From: Phycomyces nitens
Lineage: Eukaryota > Mucoromycota > Mucoromycetes > Mucorales > Phycomycetaceae
DNA length: 64,000 nucleotides
NCBI GenBank assembly: GCA_022702545.1
Contig: JAHRBC010000007.1
Span: forward strand, 3,472,001 to 3,536,000
Direction of reading: 5' to 3'
The notes under the pieces were generated by a model that had not been told where the DNA came from, made no database searches, and saw only the letters and a program-made list of their open reading frames with translations. A program made the position numbers and the translations under genes. Position 1 is the stretch's first letter. Every line of letters begins with the position of its first letter. Positions 11,056 to 22,383 of the stretch are shown one piece after another.

Positions 11056-12882
11056 ATGTTGGCATCCGAATTACCATGCGAAATTCTCATCAATATTGCA
11101 AACCTCGTCTCATTCAGAGATAAATCCCCTTGCTCTCTCACTTGTAAAGCATGGCAAGCACCCTTTCAAGAAGCCATGTTGAATGAGATAGTGATATATG
11201 ACCAGAAACAACTAGAGGAAATCTGTGACGAGTCTGTTACTAATGATATGATGTACCAGAATAACGGCCAGTACATGCGATATCTCTATCTGTATGGAGA
11301 ATTCCAGGCAAGCGATGAGCAAGTCCATATCCTTCAACAGAACTTTCGGAATATAAAATACCTCTATGTCAAGCAGGGTCGCATAAGCAACCTCAACTTT
11401 GGAGCAACGGCAGATTGGAGGCTTTGGGACGCACTGGTCGAGCTACAGATCGTCTTGGACGATGTACGCATTGAAAATGCAGAACAAAGGTTTCTCAATG
11501 TCATATCCTGTTTGCCTTGCCTGAAACGACTCGAACTTATCCGACACACCTGGCTTCTGGGGCGACTAAGATTCAGCCTCGAAGATTTTGAAATCCTTCA
11601 CGAGCACTTGCCACAGCTAAAACATCTCAGCCTAAGCACAGATCTGACAACTCTGTCTGCAAGAGATATGAAACGTATCATGAAAGCATCTCCAGCAAAG
11701 GACCTGGTGTTTTTTGATATTGATAGTAAATCTACAGATTTTCGATGGCTGACCTACTTTGCTCGGAAATACCCAGCCATGCATACCCTCAGGTGGGCTA
11801 CCTACAACAACGACACTACACTGGACGAGCACCAAGACGAAGCAGTTGCCTTATTTAAAGCGATTCCAGACGCATTTCTAAACCTGAGAGTAGCCTCGAT
11901 AAGAAGTGAGGAATGCCCAACAGGAGAACATCTCATCTTTTGGAGATCATTTTGTCCGTCCAACATACCCATCAAACATTTGACATGCAGGCCCTACTTG
12001 TCCCAAAATACACCAGAAGTATTCGAAGAAATCATAAAGACATGTATGCGCTCGTTTTCAAACACACTAGAGACTCTCTCTATCAAATGTCGGTTTATAT
12101 TCAATGATCCATTCATGATCACAAACTCATTCAACCACTGTCCTCGACTGGTTTATTTGAGAATTGGATATTGTAATACATCGATTGAATTGGACGTTCT
12201 CCTAGAGCTTTGTGTGTCCCTAAAAAACCTAAGGCTTTCTCGTGGACGGCTATTTGTCAGCTCAGAAGCTTTCAAAGATGTTTCTTTATGTAGCCTACGA
12301 GTGATAGAGATACATAGGTCGACGGTTAGTGCCGAAACGTTTGATTATATATCTTCTCGCTGCAAAAACCTGGACGATATTCAACTGAAGAATACGCGGG
12401 TTATTGGATCTATTTCCCAAAAAACAGGGACTCTTTTTATTGACATGTCCAGAACTCGTTTTGAGAGGCTCTGCTTCGAGAATGTATGGTTCAGCACATC
12501 GGAAGACGACGAAAACCGTACCAGTATCCTCAATCTAATGGTCATATCTCACCCAATTATTGATCAGCACACAGCAAATACCATTATACATTCAGAAAAA
12601 GAGTCTCCAAAGAACACGATAGAATACACCTGGATATACTCCTCATATCAAAAGGACAATAATAATGGTTGGAATTCTGAAGCCTGGAGGCTGTCCAAAG
12701 GCCAAGCCAACTGGGCACGAAAGTATTTCCGCAATTTTGAACTTGAAAGGGATCTAGCCAAAGCAAAGAATCTTTTTAATGACAATATCAAAATAACCCG
12801 TAAGAACTGGAAGGACCATCTTTTTCATGGCTTTATTACACTAAAGTGCGGGTATATAGCCAACCTGGCAATTAACGTGTAG
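11056..12882 (+). CDS. F-box protein with LRR-like repeats
   Basis: A single uninterrupted frame of 608 aa. Residues 1-45 (MLASELPCEILINIANLV, then CSLTCKAW) fit an F-box, the Skp1-binding helix set of SCF ubiquitin ligases. The rest has irregular leucine-rich stretches such as LKRLELIRHTW, LKHLSLSTDL and LKNLRLSRGRL, typical of F-box proteins that bind substrate through degenerate LRRs. The target cannot be read from sequence. It is the only long gene here without introns; all other long genes have at least one. That fits the large young F-box families of early-diverging fungi (inference). The start is the first Met of the frame and is followed directly by the F-box. Confidence 0.8.
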   Translation: MLASELPCEILINIANLVSFRDKSPCSLTCKAWQAPFQEAMLNEIVIYDQKQLEEICDESVTNDMMYQNNGQYMRYLYLYGEFQASDEQVHILQQNFRNIKYLYVKQGRISNLNFGATADWRLWDALVELQIVLDDVRIENAEQRFLNVISCLPCLKRLELIRHTWLLGRLRFSLEDFEILHEHLPQLKHLSLSTDLTTLSARDMKRIMKASPAKDLVFFDIDSKSTDFRWLTYFARKYPAMHTLRWATYNNDTTLDEHQDEAVALFKAIPDAFLNLRVASIRSEECPTGEHLIFWRSFCPSNIPIKHLTCRPYLSQNTPEVFEEIIKTCMRSFSNTLETLSIKCRFIFNDPFMITNSFNHCPRLVYLRIGYCNTSIELDVLLELCVSLKNLRLSRGRLFVSSEAFKDVSLCSLRVIEIHRSTVSAETFDYISSRCKNLDDIQLKNTRVIGSISQKTGTLFIDMSRTRFERLCFENVWFSTSEDDENRTSILNLMVISHPIIDQHTANTIIHSEKESPKNTIEYTWIYSSYQKDNNNGWNSEAWRLSKGQANWARKYFRNFELERDLAKAKNLFNDNIKITRKNWKDHLFHGFITLKCGYIANLAINV

Positions 12883-13407
12883 TAAAGATTTCATTTTTTG
12901 TTATAATTATTACCTTGAATTGTGTACATACTTTTTGTATATTCATAATAGATCATAGAGCATTTTCCTGAAGCACAAATGGCTTAATAAATATTATATG
13001 TATATAGACCCAAGATTTGTTTGTATTTTATAAAATAATATTCTGTTTAATGAATAGGGAATTAATACAGAATATCTTTTTGAATATCACCCATTGTATT
13101 CTCATTAAATTTTATAATAATGTTGGCCAATGCTGAATACTAGAAGTCGATATTTCTTGTAGGAATCTTTTTCTTTTATATCTGTAAAACCTTTGGAGTC
13201 TCTGATTCTATGCTAAATTATCAAAGCTGTAGAAATTGTAAATATCCACGAAATGTCGACTTTTTTTTTTTACATGGGAGTATCGTGTGTTTTAAAACAT
13301 GCCGAAACAAAAAGGTTAGCAAAAGCAGGATTATTTGTATTAAGTGCAAATATAGGCACAATAAGTGTAGAAACAATTTATTCATGTTTTAGGGTTGTAT
13401 TTTACCC
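12883..13407. other. convergent 3' region
   Basis: It separates the convergent F-box and NUP192 genes. The DNA is AT-rich with several AATAAA-like sequences and a poly-T run near 13260. Short open frames here have no coding features, so I call no gene. Confidence 0.6.
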
Positions 13408-16400
13408 TCATGTTTGCCAAAATGAAGAGAACTGCTGAGGCTCCTATTAAACTCGTTTAATAAATCGTCCTTCTTACAATTTTAGACTTACTGTGGCTTC
13501 AAAAAATTCAGCCGTTGGTTGTAAGAGACAAAGGATATCTTTTGTCAAGCTCCACTGTGTCTCGGCTGAAGGTGTGCGTGGGGGTTTAAGAGAAAGTATG
13601 TGCTTTAATACATCCTTTTGTGAAAGTGCCCAAAGCTTGGCCTATTAAGTATAATGCATTTATTATTAGTAACTATATTTTTATCATCCAAAAAGCATTG
13701 GTTTACCTGTTTTGCTGTCATTTCATTAGATTGTCCTCCACTACACAGCAAGGCAACCACCAGTCGAAGTATAGGCGTAACAATCTTGGCAAACAATTCT
13801 ATAATAGCAAATTTATCAGAGAGTCGATCCCATTGTTAAAAATCATTATATAATACCATCTTCATCTTTGGTTTCATGCGGTAATTTGTTCAAGTTGAAT
13901 TTACAAAGCTCGTCAAAGATTTGATGAACACATAATAGACTGGCTCCTCGCTCTCCTGTCGCAATACGCAGTAGCATGGATGTCTTTGCATTATATAGAG
14001 CAATGCTTACAGGAGAGACTATTGATAATAGTAAAGTAAGATTCCAGTCCATTTTATCCATAATTATTGCTTCATGTCTCTCTTTTGTTCACTTACTGTC
14101 CTGAGGTCTGAGTTGACTTGGAGACGTTTGGCCATCAAATATTGCGTCCAATCTATGGGATATAAAGTTTTTCTTTTCGAAAAAATGAAGTACAGTATGA
14201 GTTTCTGCTGTTTCGGTCAGGGCATATAGAGCATTCAAGGCTGTCAGAGCAGTAGTCTTCCAAACACCATCACTATATATTGTGTCGTAGTAAATTGTTT
14301 CCAAAAACGCTGGGTTGGCACGCTGGATAATATTAGAAACTTCCACCTGCAAGGTAGTTAATGGTTGCAGTGGAGCGTCCTTTTGTTGAGTTGACTTTGT
14401 GATAAAGGTAAGGTATTCGACAAGGGTGATATACATATTGCCCCGAACCATAACAGAGCTGTGGTTGACCTGTATACAGTTGGAAATCCCAATGAATATT
14501 TCTGCCAAATCAACATCTGACAAGTCTGGGAGAGTATAAGTAACACTGTTTCCTGGTTTGATTATCAAAGTGATCTCTCGTCTTGGGGTGGTCTTGATTT
14601 GTGCCATCAAAGTCAGAATAACTTGACTGATACCCTGGATCATCATATCGTTTTTGTCTGGCGAGCAACACATTTCTGGGAGAAGCATCTGTAGCAAACC
14701 ATAGATAACCTTGGAGCGCCTATTTGATCTAAATAGAGCGTGGCATTCTGACACAGATACTTCGACAACCTGTTTCCAGGCCTCAAGACAGCATAGTTTT
14801 CCATGCGCAATCTCACGTTCATGGTTCTGGATCACCATTACATGGATAATATTCCGTATCTCGATCTCTGAAGCATTCCATTTGTCTGTACCAGGGAGAC
14901 TTTCTGTGCGCTGTATGCCTCTGAGGAACTTGTAAACCGACCAAATTTCATACACAACGCATCCGTGCTCGTTTGTGATTTCGAATCGCTTGTCATCGAA
15001 AGCTGGAAAAGACTCGAGGCGAAACTCTCTTGGAGAGTCATTGACATGGTCGTGCCAAACAAATCTGAGTGAGCTAATGATCTCAAGCATCTTGACAAGT
15101 GGTTGGTGGAGTGTACGTGTTGTTTGAGTTGCATTCTTTTCAGGGAGATTACCATCACCGTATAAAAGTTCAATTAGTTGACTTGCATCGGATGTCCTTC
15201 CAGAAACAGCTGCTACATGTAACTCGAGCGCAACCGAACGTAGGATCCATGCACGTCGAAGAAGCTGTGAACGAAGGGAAAAGAAGTCGATGCTAATTTC
15301 CCCCCTGTCTGGATAAACTACTCTTCCTGGGAGCATATGTACAGGTGTGGTTTGATAAGATATCAGGTTGGACGGCATTGCCTTGAACTGTTCATAAAAG
15401 TAGTTTTCTCTGGTTCGAAGGTATCGCATCACTGGTTCTGAGGTTGTCTTTTTTGAACAGAGTTGGTAGATCAGTTGGTGACACTTTTCGGCCAAGAGGG
15501 GGTGGGTTGCAATAAGTGGCAGCCCTTTACCATTTAAGCCTGCTCTCAATAGATCGAGGATAGAGTGAAAACTGGTAGGAATTGCATTGCTACTCAGGGG
15601 ATCCTTGATACTCATCACTCCTCTGCCATCTTTAGCTTCAAAGCCCAAAAGGAATTCCGTGAGAGTCGGCGATGATTTGGTTTCTACAGAATTCTTCAAA
15701 AGCAAATCAAGAATTGCTAGGCGGATAGAGCTTTGAATACGGCGTGGAGAAGCCTCATTAAGCTGGTGAACATTGTAGGCCATTGTCTCTGCGCGCCAGA
15801 ATGGAACATTGTTGAGATCATACATATAATCGTTCAAAGTAATGGATTCTGAGTAGTCTAATCCGAGCCTTTCACTGAATCCATAAATTATCGAATCTGC
15901 ATCACTGCTCGTTTGTAAGACCATGGTAAACTCTCTTCCAAGACCACCAGTGTCCAGATGGACATAGTTGCCCTGTTCACTCTTGACTGTCATATCATTT
16001 AGGGCAGGATCAGCGGAAAGCGTTTGCATAATTTTGGTGCTCAAAGAACAAATTTCTTCATAATCTTTGCTGTTGACAAGCTGACCAATATTGACAAGGA
16101 TCTTTCGGTTGTGGAGCATTAGATAGCTGAGCATAGTGATTGATGGGATAGGCTTGAAATTGAAATCGCCTAGAACAATATCAGGCGAGGATGATTTTGT
16201 CAAAGAACGGAGGATGGTGGGCACCAGCAAATTACAAAACGCATCTTGAACCTCGAGTGCTCTATCGATAATTGATAAACATCTGGCAACGCTTCCTCTT
16301 GCAAAAGCAGGCATGTTTCTCCAGCTGATCGCACTCTCTGTCTCATATCCTACAAGTCTAAAGATCTTCTCGGTCAATTGAGAGCCTGAAAATAAGCGAA

Positions 16401-19047
16401 CCAGAACCTCAAATCCGGGGTGGGTAATGTAACGCAAGAGAGTTTTGAGAATCTCTTCTGCGCTTATTTTCTGTTCGTAGTTCTTGTCACCCCTCCACCA
16501 ATACACCAAAGGTTTCAGATCAAACGACATGATACAGTTTTCCAAGAGTTTAAGGCATGCCTCGGTGAGCTGCCATCGGCTCTCGGAATGTAGGTATTCG
16601 AAAGAATCCAACTGAAGGAAAACATGGTCGATTATCAGAGAAACATAGGGTTCTGCACCTGGACTCTTTCGATCGTAGCCAAGGTTTGAAGGAATAGAGA
16701 AACCGGTTGTTTTGTAGCCAGCAATAAGTTCATTTCGTTCGTTTTGAGGGTGAATAAGAGATGTCAAGAGTTCGACGATTGCCATGGTTTCGGAATAAAC
16801 TCCAATTGATCGTTCTAATGAAAGGTCTCTTATGAAACCAACTTGTTTTGAAGCTATAGCCTGAGCACGAGTCAATCCTTCCTTTGGTGGGTGGTAAACA
16901 AAGAACTGGCCACCTTCTATGACATTCCACGTTTCCAGAGCATGAGATCTTCCTACTCCATCGACATCTTCTCCACTTGGCGAGCAAAAGGCAGCAAGGG
17001 CGCCATAAAGAGCCGCACGAAGTTCTGTTGAAGTGGGGCTGTTGATCATTTCAATCAAGCTATTTTGAACATTCAAGACTGCATCCTCCCATAATTGTTT
17101 TCTTGCATGAACAGAATACAAAACTACTTGTTTAAAGAGATAGAGGAACGTCTTCAAGAGACTCTCCTCATTGGGGGGCAGACGGTTGATACGGTCTTCA
17201 GTGGTGGTGCGTAGCAGAGGTGCGTAGTATTGAAGAGTGGCGACAAGTTTTCCCCATGAGAAAAGAGTATTGCTTCCCGTGTTCTGTGAGTCTGGGTGCT
17301 TTTCGAGAAAGAAGTAGCAAGCAGACGCACAGCGTCCTCCTGTCGAAATCGATCCCAGGAAATTGTAGACTGCTTGGACTGTACCTGGCACTCTAATATC
17401 TGTCAGCCATTTTGTAAACCCAAAAAGACCTCTTTCATCGGTTGTCCAAAACTGAAATCCTGCATCAATACGGTGACGATAGACACTGGCGAGAAAAGTA
17501 AAGAAGTCTTCCAAATCATGACATTTGGTATCGTTTTCGTTTGAACCTGGATATATGATGGACGATTGCTGGGCAGATAATGCCACCGCATTCGAATCTT
17601 CTTCACGGTATCTGAGGGTTTGTAGGATGCCTCTCATGGTTCTTGTAAACGTTGTTGCCAAGATATCCAGTTCATACAAGACATATATGTGAAAATCTTC
17701 GCGAATAAGTGTATTGAATAGCGAGAAATCGTTGAGGTCAATTGATCTATCGGTCACCATTTCTTCTTCGTCATCTATCTGATCTTTCAATACACCACAA
17801 TCGACGTTCTTATTTCCATATTCTTGTTGAAACTGCAATAGATAATTGTTCATAAATACAAAAGCCTTTGCTGATATCGCATTCTGTACAAGGTCGCTGA
17901 GATCGGCAGCTCCCATCAGTTTTTCTTTGATTTCCGGATTCGATAGTGAAGCATGCTCCAATAGCATAGCCCATTGAATGACAATGGTCGCTTTTATAGA
18001 AATGACTTTCCATGGTTGACTGATTATCCGTTGATGAAACTTTCTTAAAAAGTCTTCATTCTTTGATAGATCCTTGCGTTGATAGTCATCATCCATATTA
18101 ATATGATTCTCTGGTGAAAGTATGGCAATCATACAGATAATCATATAGGGTGTACCATAATCTTTGAGGTCTGTTTTCTCCAACATTTCCAAGAATGACA
18201 ATACATCTTCGGGTTCTGGCCAGAAAAGTGAGCCGAGGTGATAGAATATTCTGATTAATCCTATGCACTCTTCCACTAGATGTTGAATTCGATATTCTGT
18301 AATCTCTTCGCCCAATGTTCCCTGGCCATATCCAGTTACTGATCCAACAGCAGAAGTTGGCTGGGCAGTTGATAATGCACCAGTATCCATAATCGAGTTA
18401 ATGTCGTCTTGGTATCTTTTGATAGTTGAAATGATTTTTGCTATAAATGATCCATAGCTTTCTCCTGCAAGTGTGTCTCGAGGTACACTCGTGTGCATAA
18501 TCTCGCTCATAAATTCGTAGCAAACTGATCTGACATTGTTGTTTACGCTTGCATCTTTGGCGGTTGTGAGAATTACTTCAAAGCACTCTAGGAGGTATTC
18601 ATGCTCCTGGTGGTAAAGAACAATGGCATTGTCGATCGCATTATCATCTGTGTATGATACCTCCTCTAGCCCTCTTTTTAAAAGTGTTGCTGCTGTGTAC
18701 TCGTTAATATCTAGGTGATCCGAAAGAAATAGGGCTTTTTGTGCAAATTCTGGAGCGATCTTTTGAAGATTTCCATTGATGTAGGCCTTGCCTGATCAAC
18801 GTGGCGTGTTAATCGATCCTTTCTCTGTCATCGATCGTACATTGGATCACCCGTTACCTTGATTGAGAGTTGTTCTGTGTGTTGAATCTCTAGAATCATC
18901 GTCCAAGAGTCGCAATAGTTTAGGCTTGCTTAATTGAAGCTTGGCTCGGAGATCAGAAGCCAATAAAGACGACTCGGAAGCTCTCGCTCGACAGATATCA
19001 TCGTGCAGGGCACGGGCTTCTTCTGTCCAGGTTGGGATGCCGTACAT
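13408..19047 (-). CDS. NUP192: nucleoporin NUP192/NUP205 (inner ring scaffold)
   Basis: Six exons (19047-18858, 18791-14097, 14018-13857, 13798-13707, 13641-13492, 13443-13408) give 1774 aa, close to family size (yeast 1683, human about 2010). The protein is an all-helical solenoid. Family lines include GKAYINGNLQKI near residue 64, LTEFLLGFE and AEKCHQLIYQLC followed by PVMRYLRTRENYF, the best-kept block of NUP192/205. It forms the inner ring of the nuclear pore with Nic96 and Nup53-type partners. The last two exons are short and the final one has 11 codons (EPQQFSSFWQT), so the C-terminus is less certain than the rest. A small upstream reading frame lies in the leader at 19254-19141. Confidence 0.9.
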
Positions 19048-20122
19048 TTGGATTCTATGGTTTATTTTGTGTGAAAAAGGTCCCCGGTAAAGTTCCGTTA
19101 CGGATGTAAATGAGAGAGAGGTTTTGATTGGCTAACTTACCTTAATGAAAAGAAGCACGATTATGACAAAGAGACCAACGCGAGGATTGAAAAAGGTACC
19201 AGAAAACACGCGAAAAATGGAACGGGTCTTGGTGTGACGGTCTTTATACGTCATGGCGTGGATGTCTATGGTGCTTGTTAAACTGGCACTGGTAAGAATT
19301 GACTGTAGATTTTGTCTTTGGACAAGAGAGTTTGGTATATAAATATAATAAAGAAAGTTAATAGTCTATAGGCATATGTATAGCGATGATTTATAGGATA
19401 TCAAAAGCACTCTTGGGCATTAATGACTTGTAACAATGGCTGTTTGGTGAGGTATTGGCTTTTCTTTTTCTTTTTTTTTCTTTAAAAAAGAAACGTCTTG
19501 TTGTAATGAAATATATTAGAGTCGGAATGCATGCCGAATATATCCCATTGCGGGATTATTGTCATAATTAGGATACACAAGACTCTTATTGTTAATTCAT
19601 AACCAAATCGTATCATTTCTATCAGCATTTTATTCATCTTTACCACGATTATGCTTCTCTATCCAGCTCTAGAATATCTGGAATTATCTAAAGGCACCCA
19701 ATCCCAATATTTAATTGATAATATGGTCGTTTTTATGACCTGACTCTAGATTAGCCTTTATAAGCAATAGCTCACTAACCTTTAATATGACAAACTAGAC
19801 CTTTAGTTACAAAATCCCTATAGAAACATAAAAAAAGGTCAGGGCATTCGATATATATATATATATTATCCAAACACTTTACTTTTCATTTGATCTTTTC
19901 AACAAAAGCACGTATCCTTTTTATTTTAGGCGTGTTTTGGTACCACATCCATGCTTTTAAACTGTGGTCTGACACCCACTTGAACTTTTAGGCACACAGT
20001 TTTAAACAGGACATGAAAAATATTGAATCATCCACGTGATTGACGCCAAGGATATGCCCAAGTATCAGCATTACTTGTCGATTCCATTGTACTTCTTTAC
20101 CTTTCAATTTCTGTATATTTTC
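19048..20122. other. divergent promoter region with spliced leader frame
   Basis: It lies between NUP192 (minus) and the SOG2-like gene (plus). On the minus strand an ATG at 19254 opens 38 codons with a hydrophobic end, followed by a good donor (GTAAGT at 19140) and an acceptor just before 19054. A TA run occurs at about 19852-19866. No other gene is supported. Confidence 0.5.
19141..19254 (-). other. possible upstream ORF or small membrane peptide in the NUP192 leader
   Basis: The frame starts at ATG 19254 and encodes a basic stretch (MTYKDRHTKTRSIFR) and then a hydrophobic one (GLFVIIVLLFIK). It stops two codons after 19141 if unspliced. If spliced at 19140/19054, it continues in a frame different from NUP192 across the NUP192 start and stops inside exon 1. 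It may be a regulatory uORF or a separate tiny protein. I know no family for it. Confidence 0.3.
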
Positions 20123-21613
20123 ATGGAACACTCTTCGACACCCCCATTACGTAGCCATAATGGAATTTCTGGGTCTATAGTTGCAGGTCTATGCCTCAAT
20201 AAGCATGGCTACTCCATAATAAAACCTCCTACCAATCGCCACACCATACGAATAGCAAACATTCCACCTCTTAACCTCTCGCGCAAATCATCAATAGAAT
20301 CTGGCTACACAGCACATAGTCCCTCAAATATCACTTCAAAAATACTCTTTACCCGTAGCATGAGCAATGACGTTCAAAGAACCCCAGTCCATCAACTAAA
20401 TTTCGACATGAAAGCACAACGGATTGCTTCATTGGATGCAAAATTCCCTAGTCACAAACTTTTGGATGCCTGCCAAAATGTGTCCTTTCTCTCTAGTCTT
20501 ATACACAGCACTCTCTACAAATGCCTCGATTACTGCGTGAGTGACAGATTGCAATCCTTAATGACAGCCTCATTGGAGCATTCAAGGGCATGTACAGAGA
20601 AATTAGCAATGGTACTCCATCAGATCGATTATCAAATGGTCCGCCAAACACCAAAACCGGCTCTGGAATTTGACCTCATAAAGGCAGCTAAAATCTGTGT
20701 CGGTTCTCTCCGGGACCTCTGCATGCGAATTAAAGACTGTCTGGGGTTATTTGTCAATATTCTAGATCCCAAGCACGCCAGACACTTGGTTATGAATCTT
20801 CACTGTGCTGTTGTAGACCTCAAAGAAGCCTGGGAAATGATTGCTTCTCATAAACCTCCTGTCCATATCCTTTCTATCCAACCCACCCTTTCTGCACCGA
20901 CCGGCCTTCGATCGAACTCTAGACATTTTCCTCTTTTACCTCGTGCTCGATCCGCAAGTGACCATCAAGCAGGGACACATTGTATATCATCCCACACTCT
21001 TGCTGCAACCAAAGACAGTTCTCAGCTGTTTGGTCATCTCAGATTGGCTGTTACGGGCTCACTCCATGTCATTGATCTACTAAACATGTCCATGGAAACA
21101 GCTACGGGAACCGAAAGCCTGAAGCAAAAGCTCTATATGCTAGGCCAACAAGCCCAGCAAGCGATAGAAATGGCTCTGTATTTGAGCGAGAGCTTAGAGG
21201 TGGTAATGGCAAAAGAGAATGACGATAATTATGGCTATAAAGACAATAATCTGCCTGCAACTCGGCCCATATTATCTTCCAATCAACCTACCCATGTGTC
21301 TCCAGGAACACTCTGGTTACACAAGGACACCAGTCGGAAGTTGTGGGAAGACACGAGCGCGTATCTCAAGGTAAGCAATCTTTTATTGAACACAAAGCGA
21401 AATCTTGGTAAATTAAATAAAAAGAGGTTTATTTTATAGTCAATTCTGTCAGTGATGAGCTCAATACGTTCCATTTCAACGGAAGAAGATTTCGCTTGGC
21501 CAAAACCAATAAAGCAAGGTTGTTTGCACGTTACCAGGGTGACAGCAGAAGTAGCCAAGCTCTGGAACAGCTACAGTGTGTTTGCAGAGCATGGATATTA
21601 TCTTGGAAGGTGA
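20123..21613 (+). CDS. SOG2-like RAM signalling protein lacking leucine-rich repeats
   Basis: Two exons (20123-21370, 21440-21613) give 473 aa. A low-complexity N-terminus is followed by helical segments with repeated Cys and Leu positions (LIKAAKICVGSLRDLC near 195; LFGHLRLAVTGSLHVIDLL near 310) and a C-terminal part (KLWEDTSAYLK to EVAKLWNSYSVFAEHGYY). The pattern resembles the C-terminal domain of SOG2 in the RAM (Cbk1/NDR kinase) pathway, which controls cell separation and polar growth. Known SOG2 proteins start with leucine-rich repeats; none are present here or in the 1 kb upstream. I start at the Met of MEHSSTPPL; the frame extends 29 codons further up through a hydrophobic run that looks like UTR. 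The assignment is tentative. Confidence 0.45.
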
Positions 21614-22383
21614 ATTGAGTCAGCAGCATAGTTATAAATGGCTTGTACACATTTCCTCATACAATAATGGTTGTAAGCATGCCTTGTGCTTAGAATCCTT
21701 AATACATTCCCATAAATCCATAAGAATTCATTTCCCGGATTGGATAATACCAAGCCAACATTATACACGTGAGCAAGAGAACACAAACGAAAATGTGACC
21801 AATCAAAGGCCATTATAGACTACTTTTAACAAGAATTGTTCTCTTCCGATTCACAAGTGAGTCATAGAGCATTAGCCGAAAAAGGACCAAGTAGTGTCTG
21901 TCGCCGCCAGGAACCCTGAGTTTATCGACAAAATACTAGATTTTGTACGACTAGAAGCCAGATTTCCAAACTATATATTCATCCTTGTCTAAAGCTCCAC
22001 TTGATTCCTACCCCAGAAATTCAAATCAACCTGGGAAAATAAAGTGTTTATTGGTAAATGATCATTTTACTCCAATTAGACATGGCCTTTTTGTTTCCAT
22101 GGCAACAGAGCCTTATAGTGTTGATAGCCTGTTATTTACTGTCCAGCTCACAAGAACTGCCCTGTAGACAGTTCTTTATATTTCTCTTTGACAATCAAGA
22201 AAGTCCGCCTTTGGATTTGGTAGTGCAATAAAAGCCTACCTTTTTTTTTTTTCAAGAAACCTGTCCAGTAAAATTTTTTTCAAGCGGATCAAGATCGCAA
22301 TACAAAACAAAAAGGTAAAAAGAATGGGTATATATTTGTATATCAACTTGGTCTCTCTTTCTTGCTTATACTCGTATTGACTC
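21614..22383. other. intergenic region upstream of the amino-acid permease
   Basis: No gene is supported. A TATA-like sequence (GGGTATATATTTG) lies about 55 bases upstream of the permease ATG at 22384, and a poly-T run occurs near 22242-22253. Confidence 0.5.
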
